From Bacteroidales bacterium (lineage in GTDB: Bacteria; Bacteroidota; Bacteroidia; Bacteroidales; UBA932), in assembly GCA_024691765.1 (NCBI GenBank), contig JAILNI010000017.1:1-59045 (forward strand): a stretch of DNA of 59,045 bases. The letters run 5' to 3'. Shown in pieces: positions 24,319-33,048 of this stretch. Each line of letters starts with the position of its first letter. Position 1 is the stretch's first letter. A program made the position numbers and the translations under genes. The notes beneath the pieces were generated by a model. It searched no databases. It worked only from the letters and a program-made list of their open reading frames with translations, and was not told where the DNA came from.

Positions 24319-26853
24319 ATGAAATTATTCAAGAGTTTTGTGTTATTGCTGGGCCTGCTTCTGATTATGCCTTCGTGCTACCAGAAGCAGCAGCTGGATT
24401 ACAGCAACTGGTGGACCAGGGAAGAGGACGAAGACCTTCCTTCGGAAGATCTGAAGGGACTTATGATAATGTCCTCGAACGTGCGTTACTATTCGGCGCG
24501 AAACAAGGCGCAGGATCCCGACGTGGGCGAACGCGACTGGGAAGTCCGCAAGACCGGTTACTTCCAGATGGTCAACACCATGCAACCCACGGTGCTTGGC
24601 CTTCAGGAAGCCGAAATGAACCAGGTTCAGGATATAATCTCCAGTTGTGAAGGATATTCGTTCAAGGGGGTTGGACGTCAAGACGGCGATCAGAAAGGCG
24701 AGTCCACGTCCATACTCTACAAGACCAACCTGATACAGGTCGAGGAGTGGGGGACGGTATGGCATTCGGCCACTCCCGAGGTGGCTGGGAGTATTTTCCC
24801 CGAGATGACGGATGGCCAGTGCAGGACCAGCACCTGGGCGATACTCACCGTCAAGGAGACCGGGCGCAAGTTCTTTTATCTGAACACGCACACCAGTCTC
24901 GAAGCAGACGCCCAGAAGAAAGAAATCGACGTAATACTCAACACCGTTGCGAGCAAGTGCCCGGCCGGCCTTCCCGTAGTGCTTTCAGCCGACTGGAACC
25001 TCGAGGAGAACGATCCCATCATGGCTCCGGTGCTGGCAGCCTATTCCAGCGCCCGCCAGACAGCTCCGATAACGGACAATTACGTGACCTTCCACTGGTG
25101 GGGCAACAAGAACACTATCAGCCAGAACAAGCATCTCGACCACATCTTTTACAGCGGCTTCGAAAGCTGCCTGCGCTTCCGCACGCTCAACATGAAGTGG
25201 AAGAATATGTGGATTTCCGACCATCATCCGGTTTACGCCATCATGCAGTTCAAGACTGGCTCGACGGAGAAACCCAAGCCCGTGGCGGACTTCGACCTTC
25301 CGCAGAACCCGGTTATGGACGAAGTGATAAAGTTCACCGACAAGTCTACGGCGGAAGAGGGCATAGAGCTCTGGGAATGGAACATCGGCGGCATTCTCTC
25401 TTCGCAGCAGAATCCGGAAGTGGTGTTCAACACCTACGGCGACAACATCCCCGTGAAACTGACCGTCACCGACCACTATGGCCAGAAAGCGACTGCAACC
25501 AAGACCTTCTCCGTCGCCCGTTCCGAAGGCCATGACCTGACCGTCGAGTGGAAAGTGCTGTATGACAATACCTCCGACGGAAAGGGTACGGCCGTAGCGG
25601 ACTGGACGGCTCCGGCTGTCACCCCGGACGGCAATAAGATCTATGTAGCCTCGTCCGGCTATACGCTGGTGGGCTTCACGCCCGACGGAAACATGTTCGG
25701 CAGCTATGACATCGGCCGGCGTGAGCCGTGCATCACAGACCGTGACATCCAGACGCCGACTCCTTCAATTGACGCCCAGGGCAATGTCTATATCCCCGTG
25801 CAGTATTCCTACGGCGATGGCGGCCATGGCGGCCTGTATTCGGTCCGGGGCGATCTCTCCGGCGAAAACTGGTACCATGATACCGGCTATCATTCCCAAT
25901 ACCGCTGCACCATCCCTACCATCATCGGAGACTATGTCGCCGTGGTGATGACCAACTGCAGCAGCGAGGACGTTACCCGCAATGCAGCCATCTTCCGCCG
26001 TTCCAACGGCGACCTGGTCCAGGTGCTCGAATGCGACAAGGGCTCCTGGGGCGGCATGGCCGTCGGCTATAAGGGTGAACTGGTGTACAGTACCGCCCGC
26101 GGCGGAACCCGCCAGGGCCGTGAGCCCGGAACCGAATCCGGCGGCGGTTATCACGTGGCCGTGGTTGACGGCGGCATCGGCAACTGGAAGACCGCCGACA
26201 ACAGCGATTCCGGCCGTAAGACCAACCTGCTCGGCATGCGCCATTCCGACGGAAACGGCTACCTTACCAAGGCCGGCCAGCCCGCAATCGGCACCGACCA
26301 CTGCGTCTATGTCAGCGCGACCAGCGACAACGAGAATATGATCTGCGCCAAGTACAGCCTCGACAGCTATGTATTCGGTTCGACGCCGAATCCCATCTGG
26401 AAGGTGGAACTGGAGAGCCATTCCAGCGCGGGCGTCCTCGGCCTCGGCTGCGTGCTGGACCCCGACGGCAATGCCTACTTCCGCTCTGCAGATAAGGTTT
26501 TCCGCCTGAACTCCAGGGACGGCGAGCTCGCCTGGTCCATAACGACTGAAGGCGATTACAATACCGGTGTTCCGGCCATCGATTCCATGGGCTACCTGTA
26601 TGTCGTCGATTACGGCGGGAACAAGCTCCTGAAGCTCTCCTCGGCTGACGGTAAGCTCATCTCCTCGGTAGATCTGGACAATCCCAGGACCAGTCCGACC
26701 ATCGGCCCCGACGGTACCATTTATGTGACGGGCTCCAACAGCAGCGGCGCGGTGCTCTATAAGATCACCTGCCCGAAGACGACGGCCCCCGGTTCCAACT
26801 GGTCGCAGCTCGGCGGCAACCCTCAGAAGACATGTTCGGCAATGCAACAGTAG
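24319..26853 (+). CDS. Surface lipoprotein: EEP phosphodiesterase + PKD + PQQ-like propeller
   Basis: An 844-residue lipoprotein (lipobox at C20, MPSC). Domains: EEP catalytic domain at about 50-315 (SSNVRY, LGLQEAEM with the metal-ligand Glu, NTHTSLE, SADWNLEEND, SDHHPVYAIM); PKD domain at about 325-400 (VADFDLPQNP, NTYGDNIPVKLTV); PQQ-like beta-propeller at about 405-844 made of repeats such as SIDAQGNVYIP, LDPDGNAYFRSADKVFRLN and IGPDGTIYV, closing with SNWSQLGGNPQKT. The sequence resembles its neighbour at 27013 along this whole length. EEP proteins here would act on phosphate esters on the cell surface; substrate unknown. The propeller and PKD may bind glycan or help assemble the complex. 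A sphingomyelinase or DNase role is not excluded. Confidence 0.85.
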   Translation: MKLFKSFVLLLGLLLIMPSCYQKQQLDYSNWWTREEDEDLPSEDLKGLMIMSSNVRYYSARNKAQDPDVGERDWEVRKTGYFQMVNTMQPTVLGLQEAEMNQVQDIISSCEGYSFKGVGRQDGDQKGESTSILYKTNLIQVEEWGTVWHSATPEVAGSIFPEMTDGQCRTSTWAILTVKETGRKFFYLNTHTSLEADAQKKEIDVILNTVASKCPAGLPVVLSADWNLEENDPIMAPVLAAYSSARQTAPITDNYVTFHWWGNKNTISQNKHLDHIFYSGFESCLRFRTLNMKWKNMWISDHHPVYAIMQFKTGSTEKPKPVADFDLPQNPVMDEVIKFTDKSTAEEGIELWEWNIGGILSSQQNPEVVFNTYGDNIPVKLTVTDHYGQKATATKTFSVARSEGHDLTVEWKVLYDNTSDGKGTAVADWTAPAVTPDGNKIYVASSGYTLVGFTPDGNMFGSYDIGRREPCITDRDIQTPTPSIDAQGNVYIPVQYSYGDGGHGGLYSVRGDLSGENWYHDTGYHSQYRCTIPTIIGDYVAVVMTNCSSEDVTRNAAIFRRSNGDLVQVLECDKGSWGGMAVGYKGELVYSTARGGTRQGREPGTESGGGYHVAVVDGGIGNWKTADNSDSGRKTNLLGMRHSDGNGYLTKAGQPAIGTDHCVYVSATSDNENMICAKYSLDSYVFGSTPNPIWKVELESHSSAGVLGLGCVLDPDGNAYFRSADKVFRLNSRDGELAWSITTEGDYNTGVPAIDSMGYLYVVDYGGNKLLKLSSADGKLISSVDLDNPRTSPTIGPDGTIYVTGSNSSGAVLYKITCPKTTAPGSNWSQLGGNPQKTCSAMQQ

Positions 26854-26860
26854 AATGATT

Positions 26861-27007
26861 ATGAAGAAACACTATACAGAACCGGAAACCTTGATCGTGG
26901 CGACGGGGGCAGGATACGCCAGCCCCCTCTGCGCCAGCACGGATTCGCTTTCGCCCCTTCAGGAAAAGAACGACCTCGAGGGCATGGGTTGGAATTATAA
27001 ATCGTAG
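26861..27007 (+). CDS. Short peptide (48 aa) between the two EEP lipoproteins
   Basis: ATG at 26861, stop TAG at 27005-27007; the next gene starts 5 bases later. The peptide begins MKKHYTEPETLIV, has a hydrophobic/small middle with GAGYASPLCAS, then an acidic end and GMGWNY. It fits the same plan as the peptide at 7023. The position between two paralogous lipoproteins and just before one with a fimbrillin-like N-terminal domain repeats the arrangement seen at 7023-7179. Function unknown. Confidence 0.6.
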   Translation: MKKHYTEPETLIVATGAGYASPLCASTDSLSPLQEKNDLEGMGWNYKS

Positions 27008-27012
27008 CCGGC

Positions 27013-30000
27013 ATGAAGAAGATTTTATCCCTTGTCGTGCTGCTCCTGCCGCTCGCGCTTTCGTGCAGGCAGGAAGAGCCCATGGCTCCGCTCAAGCCCA
27101 AGACCGTTACTTTTGAAGCTGAGATAGCGCCTCCGGTTACGGCTGCGTCGGACGATGCCGCCACCAGGACCGTACTCGGCGACAAGGCCGGTTCGTACTA
27201 TCCGAACTACTGGGCCGAAGGAGACGCGATCTCCGTGAACGGCATCGCTTCCGCGGCTCTCGCGGCCGAGTCTCCATTCGTGGGAACGGCCAAGGCCACG
27301 TTCTCGGTTGCGGGCAGCCCGTCGGCACCCTACTACTTCGCATACCCGGCTGCGGCCGTATCCAACTACAGCGCCGGCAGCGCCAGGATAACGCTTCCCA
27401 ACACCCAGTACATGGCTTCGACCACCTACGACGCATCGGCGTTCGTGATGGTGGGCCACGGCAACTCCAACCTGCTGAGTTTCTCGGCGGTGATGAGCGC
27501 CATCAAGCTCACGGTGCCGGGAAGTTACGATGCGAAGATATCTTCCGTGATGTTCGAGACCCTCGGCTCCGAGAAGGTAAGCGGCCCGTTCAACACCGAC
27601 TTCAGCGGCATCACTCCGGCTGCCGGCGCATCTCCGATGGTGGTGGTCTACGCCCCCGGGGAAGGACTGTCCTTCGGCAATTCGGCCTTCATACTGATTC
27701 CGGCGCAGACTTACGCGAGCGGAATGCGCTTCACCATACGCGCCACCGACGGAACCCAGATGGTCTTTTTCACCAACAGTTCCTTCACGGCCCAGGCTGG
27801 AAAGGTCTACACTCTCCCGACCAACGCCTATACTCCCGATCCCGACGAGATTCCGGAGGGGCTTATGGTGATGTCGTCCAACGTGCGCTTCGCTTCGGCC
27901 CGCGACAAGGACAGCAACCCGGATACCGGCGACCGCGACTGGACCAACCGCAAGAGCGCCTACTACGCCATGGTCAATCACTACCGCCCGGCGGTAATCG
28001 GCCTCCAGGAGGCACAGAAGGAGCAGGTTAACGACATCCTGAACAACTGCAGCGGCTACGACCACTATGGCCTGGGCCGCAAGAAAGGCAAGGACATACT
28101 TGCGGACGATAGTTACTGGGGCCTGGTCCCGGGAACGCAGGCGGGCGAGGAATCCACCACAATCCTGTACCGGACCGACCTCATCACCCTGAACAGTTCG
28201 GGAACTTTCTGGCATTCCAATTCGCCCAGTTCCGCCGGCACTTATTACTCGGCGATGACAGACCATGTTCCCCAGACATCCACCTGGGCTATCATGACGT
28301 ACAAGCCCACGAATACGCAGTTCTTCATGCTGAATACCCATCTGAGCCTGTACGACTCCCGTCCCGATGAGATCGCCCTCATCATGAGCACGGTAAACAG
28401 CAAGAATACCGGTAATCTTCCCGTGGTCATGACCGGTGACTGGAACCTGGAGGAAGGCGACTCGTGGCTGGATCCCATCGAGGCCGCTTATTCCAATGCA
28501 CGTCATACGGCTCAGATAACCGATTCTTACGGCACCTACCACTGGTGGGGAACGCAAAGCAAGCTGATTGACCATATATACTACGACGGCATAGGCGACT
28601 GCTACATGTTCCGCACCGACAAACGCAAGTGGAACGACAAATACATATCCGACCACTATCCGGTGTTCGCGGTGTTCGATCCGGATCTCGGCAGCAGCTC
28701 GTCTGTACCTGCGGCCGATTTCGACATCCCGTCCGGTATACAGATAGACAGCCCCGTCACCTTCACCGACCGTTCGAGCTCTCCCGCTGGCATAGCCTGC
28801 TGGGAATGGGATCTCGGCGGCATGCGTTCCAACGAGCAGAACCCGACGGTTACCTTCCGGACCGTAAGTGACAACGTTGAGGTAAGGCTTACCGTGGTGG
28901 ACAAGGACGGCCAGACTGCGACGACCACCAGGCTGGTCACCGTCGAGGCTTCAGACGACCATATTCTTAACGAGGCCTGGAGCCGTGTGTACGACAGTAC
29001 CACAGATGCCACGGCCTACTGGACATCGCCGGCGGTAAGTCCCGACGGCAGCCGTATTTACGTGTCGTCATCCGGCTATCACCTGGTGGCCTTCAATGCT
29101 TCCGGTACCCAGCAGGGCAGCTTTGACATAGGCCAGTACGGCGCAGCCATAAGCGGCAGCCGCAACTGCCAGACCTGCACCCCGTCAGTCGACGCTGAGG
29201 GCAATATCTATATTCCCGTGCAGTATTCTACCAATGCTGGTGGAAACGGCGGCCTGTTCTGCGTGCGCCCGAACATGACCGAAAAGTGGTATGTGGCCAC
29301 AGGTGAGAATTCCTCTTACCGCACCCACATCCCGGCCCTCTTCGGCAGTTACGTGAGCGTAATTACGCGCAATGTCGACGGTTCCCTGTTCGACTCCAAC
29401 ATGATAATCCTGAACCGCAGCGACGGCAGCCTCTTCCAGACGCTTGCCTGCGACAAGGGCTCCTATGGCGGAATGGCGGTAAGCGCCGACGGGAAACTGG
29501 TATTCGGCTCCGCCCGAGGCGGCGCCTCCAGCGGTACCGCAGCAGGCTCCGAGACCAGCGGCGGCTTCAAGGTGGGTGTCGTCGACGGCTCGACCGGCTA
29601 TTGGAAAACCACTGCCAACAGTGATGCCGGCCGTGCTCTCAACATGCTGGGTATGACCCACACCGACGACTACGGCTACATCACCAAAGGCTTCCAGCCC
29701 GCGATTTCCACAGTAGACGGAAGCGTGTATGTATGCGCCACCACGGACAACGCGAAGATGATAGTCGCCCGCTACCGGCTCGACAACTATAGTTACGGCT
29801 CCGCCCCGACGCTCCTCTGGAAGGTGGAAGTGGAAGCCGCAGCCAACAACTTCGGCCTTGGCTGCGTTCTCGACGACGCCGGCAACGCCTATGTGCGCGC
29901 CGCAGACAAGATATTCAAGCTCAATGCGGCCGACGGTTCGCTGGCATGGTCGCGCGATACGGGCACCGGCAACTGCGGAGTTCCCGCCATCGACAACCTG

Positions 30001-30336
30001 GGCTATGTGTACGTGACCGACAGCGGCAAGCGGCGCCTGCTCAAGCTATCGCCTCAGGACGGCTCGCTCGTTTCACAGTTCCTGTTTGAAACCAGCCAGC
30101 CCAGGACCAGCCCGACTATCGATGCCAACGGCAATATCTATGTCTGCTGTACGTCCATTAACGATGAAGGCGCGGTCCTCTATAAGATTACCTGTACCAG
30201 GGCAACCGGCCACGGTTCCAACTGGAGCCAGCTTGGAGGCAATCCGCAGAAGACCTGCCTTGTTCCCGGCGCTACCGAGCCCTACGGCGTAACCGGCGCT
30301 TCACACGAAGGATACACACCCAACTCACTTTATTGA
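27013..30336 (+). CDS. Surface lipoprotein: fimbrillin-like + EEP phosphodiesterase + PKD + PQQ-like propeller
   Basis: A 1107-residue paralogue of the preceding lipoprotein (lipobox at C18, LALSC) with an extra N-terminal domain (about 28-275) that resembles the fimbrillin-like domain of Bacteroidales (TVTFEAEI, AATRTVL, WAEGDAISVNG, FAYPAAAV). EEP catalytic motifs follow: MSSNVRFASA, IGLQEAQKE, NTHLSLY, TGDWNLEEGD, SDHYPVFAVF. Then PKD (about 570-645) and a PQQ-like propeller (about 655-1085), with a short unique tail ending NSLY. Two adjacent paralogues suggest a duplication followed by loss or gain of the N-terminal domain. Its TGA overlaps the start of the next gene (TGATG). Confidence 0.85.
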   Translation: MKKILSLVVLLLPLALSCRQEEPMAPLKPKTVTFEAEIAPPVTAASDDAATRTVLGDKAGSYYPNYWAEGDAISVNGIASAALAAESPFVGTAKATFSVAGSPSAPYYFAYPAAAVSNYSAGSARITLPNTQYMASTTYDASAFVMVGHGNSNLLSFSAVMSAIKLTVPGSYDAKISSVMFETLGSEKVSGPFNTDFSGITPAAGASPMVVVYAPGEGLSFGNSAFILIPAQTYASGMRFTIRATDGTQMVFFTNSSFTAQAGKVYTLPTNAYTPDPDEIPEGLMVMSSNVRFASARDKDSNPDTGDRDWTNRKSAYYAMVNHYRPAVIGLQEAQKEQVNDILNNCSGYDHYGLGRKKGKDILADDSYWGLVPGTQAGEESTTILYRTDLITLNSSGTFWHSNSPSSAGTYYSAMTDHVPQTSTWAIMTYKPTNTQFFMLNTHLSLYDSRPDEIALIMSTVNSKNTGNLPVVMTGDWNLEEGDSWLDPIEAAYSNARHTAQITDSYGTYHWWGTQSKLIDHIYYDGIGDCYMFRTDKRKWNDKYISDHYPVFAVFDPDLGSSSSVPAADFDIPSGIQIDSPVTFTDRSSSPAGIACWEWDLGGMRSNEQNPTVTFRTVSDNVEVRLTVVDKDGQTATTTRLVTVEASDDHILNEAWSRVYDSTTDATAYWTSPAVSPDGSRIYVSSSGYHLVAFNASGTQQGSFDIGQYGAAISGSRNCQTCTPSVDAEGNIYIPVQYSTNAGGNGGLFCVRPNMTEKWYVATGENSSYRTHIPALFGSYVSVITRNVDGSLFDSNMIILNRSDGSLFQTLACDKGSYGGMAVSADGKLVFGSARGGASSGTAAGSETSGGFKVGVVDGSTGYWKTTANSDAGRALNMLGMTHTDDYGYITKGFQPAISTVDGSVYVCATTDNAKMIVARYRLDNYSYGSAPTLLWKVEVEAAANNFGLGCVLDDAGNAYVRAADKIFKLNAADGSLAWSRDTGTGNCGVPAIDNLGYVYVTDSGKRRLLKLSPQDGSLVSQFLFETSQPRTSPTIDANGNIYVCCTSINDEGAVLYKITCTRATGHGSNWSQLGGNPQKTCLVPGATEPYGVTGASHEGYTPNSLY

Positions 30337-31622
30337 TGAAAAGACTCCTGCTGCTCTGTTCGGGCCTGCTTGCCCTGCTCGCTTCCTGCAAGAACGGGAA
30401 AAGCGACGTCCTGCCTCCTTTCCCGGAGGTGGGTGAGCCGTACGCGATAACGCAGGGCCCCGGCGACCATCTGCTGGCCAACTACTTCGGCATCAACGCA
30501 TGGAGCCCGGACGGGCGCTATGTGGCGGTGCTGGGAGTTGGTTTTACCGGCCGTCTGCCGGAGACTGACGATGCGGCAGAGATTGCTCTGGTCGATCTGG
30601 CCGACAGCTGCCGTTACATTCCCATAGGCAAGACCCTCTGCTGGAACTTCCAGGAGGCGGCCATGTTCCACTGGCTTCCCTGGGAAGACGGCCTCTGCGC
30701 ATTCAACGACTGCCGCGGCGGCAAGTTCGTGACTGTGCTCCTCAACTGGAAAACCGGGAAGGAGCGCATAGTGCACAAGCCGATCAGCGCCGTGGATCCT
30801 TCGGGAGAATGGGCGGTGAGCATCAATTATGCACGCCTGCGCCTCTGCCGTCCGGACTACGGATATGCCGGCGAAGGGCAGGAGTCGTTCGTGGATGAAG
30901 TCTGGCCCGACGAGGACGGCCTCTGGCTGATGAACCTGAGGACAGGCGAAGAGCGGCTCCTTCTTTCCGTCGCGGACGCGAAGGAACAGATGCCGGCGAT
31001 CACCTCGAACGACGGCCTGGCCTATTTCTGCCATACCATCATCAGCCCCGACGCGGGAAGGGTTTTCTTCCTCGCCCGCACGGTGCAGGATTTCAAGGCC
31101 CAGCTCAAGACACGCGGCTACATCTACCGCTGGGATACCGTGGCGTTTACCATAAAATCCAACGGCACCGAACTGCGCCGCTGCTTCCCCGATGGCTGGC
31201 AGGGCTCGCACTTCAACTGGAAAGACAATGAAACCCTGCTGGTTACAGCCCGTTGGAACGGCGGCGACGTGTGGGCCCATACCATGTTCAAGGTAGGGGA
31301 GGAGGAGAAGGTACGCCATCTCGCCCCCGGCATCATGGACTGGGACGGGCACTGCGTGTTCTCTCCGGACGGGCGGTTCATCAGCAGCGAGGGCTACTGG
31401 AACAAGGGAGGCTACCGTTCGTGGGTGCTGATGCGCGAGAAGGACGAGGCCATCATTTCGCTCGGTTCCTTCTTCGTGCCCGAAGCCTACAAGGAGCAGT
31501 ATTCCCGCTGCGACCTTCACGCACGCTGGAAGCCCGACGGCAGCCAGCTCGCCTTCAATTCTGTCCACGAGGGTAGCAGGCAGGTTTATTTAAGGGATGT
31601 AATCTGGAAAGACCATGAATAG
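30336..31622 (+). CDS. Beta-propeller lipoprotein (WD40/TolB-like, possibly oligogalacturonide-lyase fold)
   Basis: A 428-residue lipoprotein (lipobox at C18, LLASC). Repeats such as WSPDGRYVAVLG, FSPDGRFISSEG and WKPDGSQLAFNSVHEGSRQVY form a six- or seven-blade propeller of the WD40-like/TolB type. The His-rich late blades (SHFNW, DWDGHCVFS, CDLHARW) recall PL22 oligogalacturonide lyases, but I cannot confirm the catalytic set. ATG at 30336 was chosen over an in-frame TTG at 30333 because the signal peptide starts MKRLLLL. It overlaps the preceding stop and the following start, so it is translated in the PUL operon. Confidence 0.72.
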   Translation: MKRLLLLCSGLLALLASCKNGKSDVLPPFPEVGEPYAITQGPGDHLLANYFGINAWSPDGRYVAVLGVGFTGRLPETDDAAEIALVDLADSCRYIPIGKTLCWNFQEAAMFHWLPWEDGLCAFNDCRGGKFVTVLLNWKTGKERIVHKPISAVDPSGEWAVSINYARLRLCRPDYGYAGEGQESFVDEVWPDEDGLWLMNLRTGEERLLLSVADAKEQMPAITSNDGLAYFCHTIISPDAGRVFFLARTVQDFKAQLKTRGYIYRWDTVAFTIKSNGTELRRCFPDGWQGSHFNWKDNETLLVTARWNGGDVWAHTMFKVGEEEKVRHLAPGIMDWDGHCVFSPDGRFISSEGYWNKGGYRSWVLMREKDEAIISLGSFFVPEAYKEQYSRCDLHARWKPDGSQLAFNSVHEGSRQVYLRDVIWKDHE

Positions 31623-33048
31623 CAAAAGGATAGTATTGGCGGCCCTGTGCCTTTGCGGCGCAATGGGTGTCGTTTCCGCGCAGAAAGCGCAGCCGAACAT
31701 CACCTCGGTGGATGTGACCGTTTGCGTTGAACCCTCGGTCGTCAAGGGGCCGGTGAAGCCCATGAACGCCGTAAACAACGGTCCGGCCTGGGACAACGAC
31801 ATGCAGAAGGAGGATTTCCGCATCCTGGAGATTCCCTTCAGCCGCACCCACGATGCGAGCGAAGGATTCTATGGGGAAAGGGTGGTGGATATCAGCGATA
31901 TCTTCCCCGATTTCAGCAAGAACCCCGACAAGGAGTCGTCCTACGATTTCCGCGAGACCGACCTGTACATCAAGACCCTGATAGATTCGGGCAGCGAGCC
32001 CTTCTACCGCCTCGGCCAGACCATAGAGAATCAGGTTGCGGCGAAGTACAACATCTTCCCGCCAAAGGATTACAAGAAGTGGGCGAAGATCTGCGAGCAC
32101 ATCATAATGCACTACAACGAGGGATGGGCCAACGGATTCCACTATAACATACGCTATTGGGAAATCTGGAACGAAGCCGACCTCGACCAGGGCTCCGGCC
32201 GCTGGGAGACGGAACCCCGCACCTGGGGAGCCCCCATCGAGGAGTTCCACAAGATGTATGCGGTTGCGGCCAAGTACCTGAAGGAGCGCTTCCCCAATCT
32301 TAAGATAGGCGGGCCTTCCTACTGCCGCATCCAGGGCGTTAAGACCTATTTCCCGCAGTTCTTCGAATACATGCGCGCCAACAACGTGCCGATAGATTTC
32401 GTCTCCTGGCACAAATACGGCGCGGAGCCTTCCGTGTACCTGATGGAGGCTGACCTCATCCGCGGCTGGATGAAGCAGTACGGTTACGAAGACGCAGAAC
32501 TCATCCTCAACGAGTGGAACTACCGCCGCTTCAAGGAGGGTTCCGGCTCGTCCAATGAAATCTATAACCGCGAAAACCGCCGTTCCATGAAGGGAGCTGC
32601 CTTCGCCGGCGCCACCATGTGCGCCCTCCAGGACGCTCCGGTGGACATGATGATGTACTACGACTTCCGCGCGGCCAGCAATTATTGCGGCTTCTACGAC
32701 TTCCAGATCTACCATCGCATGCCCCTCTACTATGTCTTCTACGCATGGAGCAAACTTGGCGAAAAAGAGTGCGCCTGCAAGGTGGAAGGCGGCAGCGGCG
32801 ACATTTATGCTGTCGCATCGGTGGAAGACGGAAAGACGGTTCTCCTGCTGGTCCGCTACAACGGCGACAACAACGTCTGCAACCTTGCGAACGTCACCGT
32901 CTCCCTTGCCGGAAGCAAGCTCGGCAAGAGGCTCTGCCATCTGACCGACGACGAGCACCTCTATACGGAAGTTCCCCTCTTCCCGAACGAAGACGGAACC
33001 CTCCGCATCAGGATGGAGAACAATTCGGTAGCGCTTCTGGAACTGTAG
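31615..33048 (+). CDS. GH39-like glycoside hydrolase
   Basis: A 477-residue secreted TIM-barrel hydrolase of clan GH-A, most like GH39. Signal peptide ends at VVSAQ. The acid/base Glu is E187 in YWEIWNEADL and the nucleophile is E300 in LILNEWNY; the C-terminal segment (about 385-477) is a beta-sandwich. GH39 members cleave beta-xylosides, alpha-iduronides and other linkages, so the specificity here is open. The start overlaps the previous gene by 8 bases, and the next gene follows the stop immediately. Confidence 0.82.
   Translation: MNSKRIVLAALCLCGAMGVVSAQKAQPNITSVDVTVCVEPSVVKGPVKPMNAVNNGPAWDNDMQKEDFRILEIPFSRTHDASEGFYGERVVDISDIFPDFSKNPDKESSYDFRETDLYIKTLIDSGSEPFYRLGQTIENQVAAKYNIFPPKDYKKWAKICEHIIMHYNEGWANGFHYNIRYWEIWNEADLDQGSGRWETEPRTWGAPIEEFHKMYAVAAKYLKERFPNLKIGGPSYCRIQGVKTYFPQFFEYMRANNVPIDFVSWHKYGAEPSVYLMEADLIRGWMKQYGYEDAELILNEWNYRRFKEGSGSSNEIYNRENRRSMKGAAFAGATMCALQDAPVDMMMYYDFRAASNYCGFYDFQIYHRMPLYYVFYAWSKLGEKECACKVEGGSGDIYAVASVEDGKTVLLLVRYNGDNNVCNLANVTVSLAGSKLGKRLCHLTDDEHLYTEVPLFPNEDGTLRIRMENNSVALLEL

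Noticed and set aside
30336..31622. A firm call of PL22 oligogalacturonide lyase
   Set aside because: Only the propeller and some His positions fit; the catalytic and metal residues could not be confirmed.
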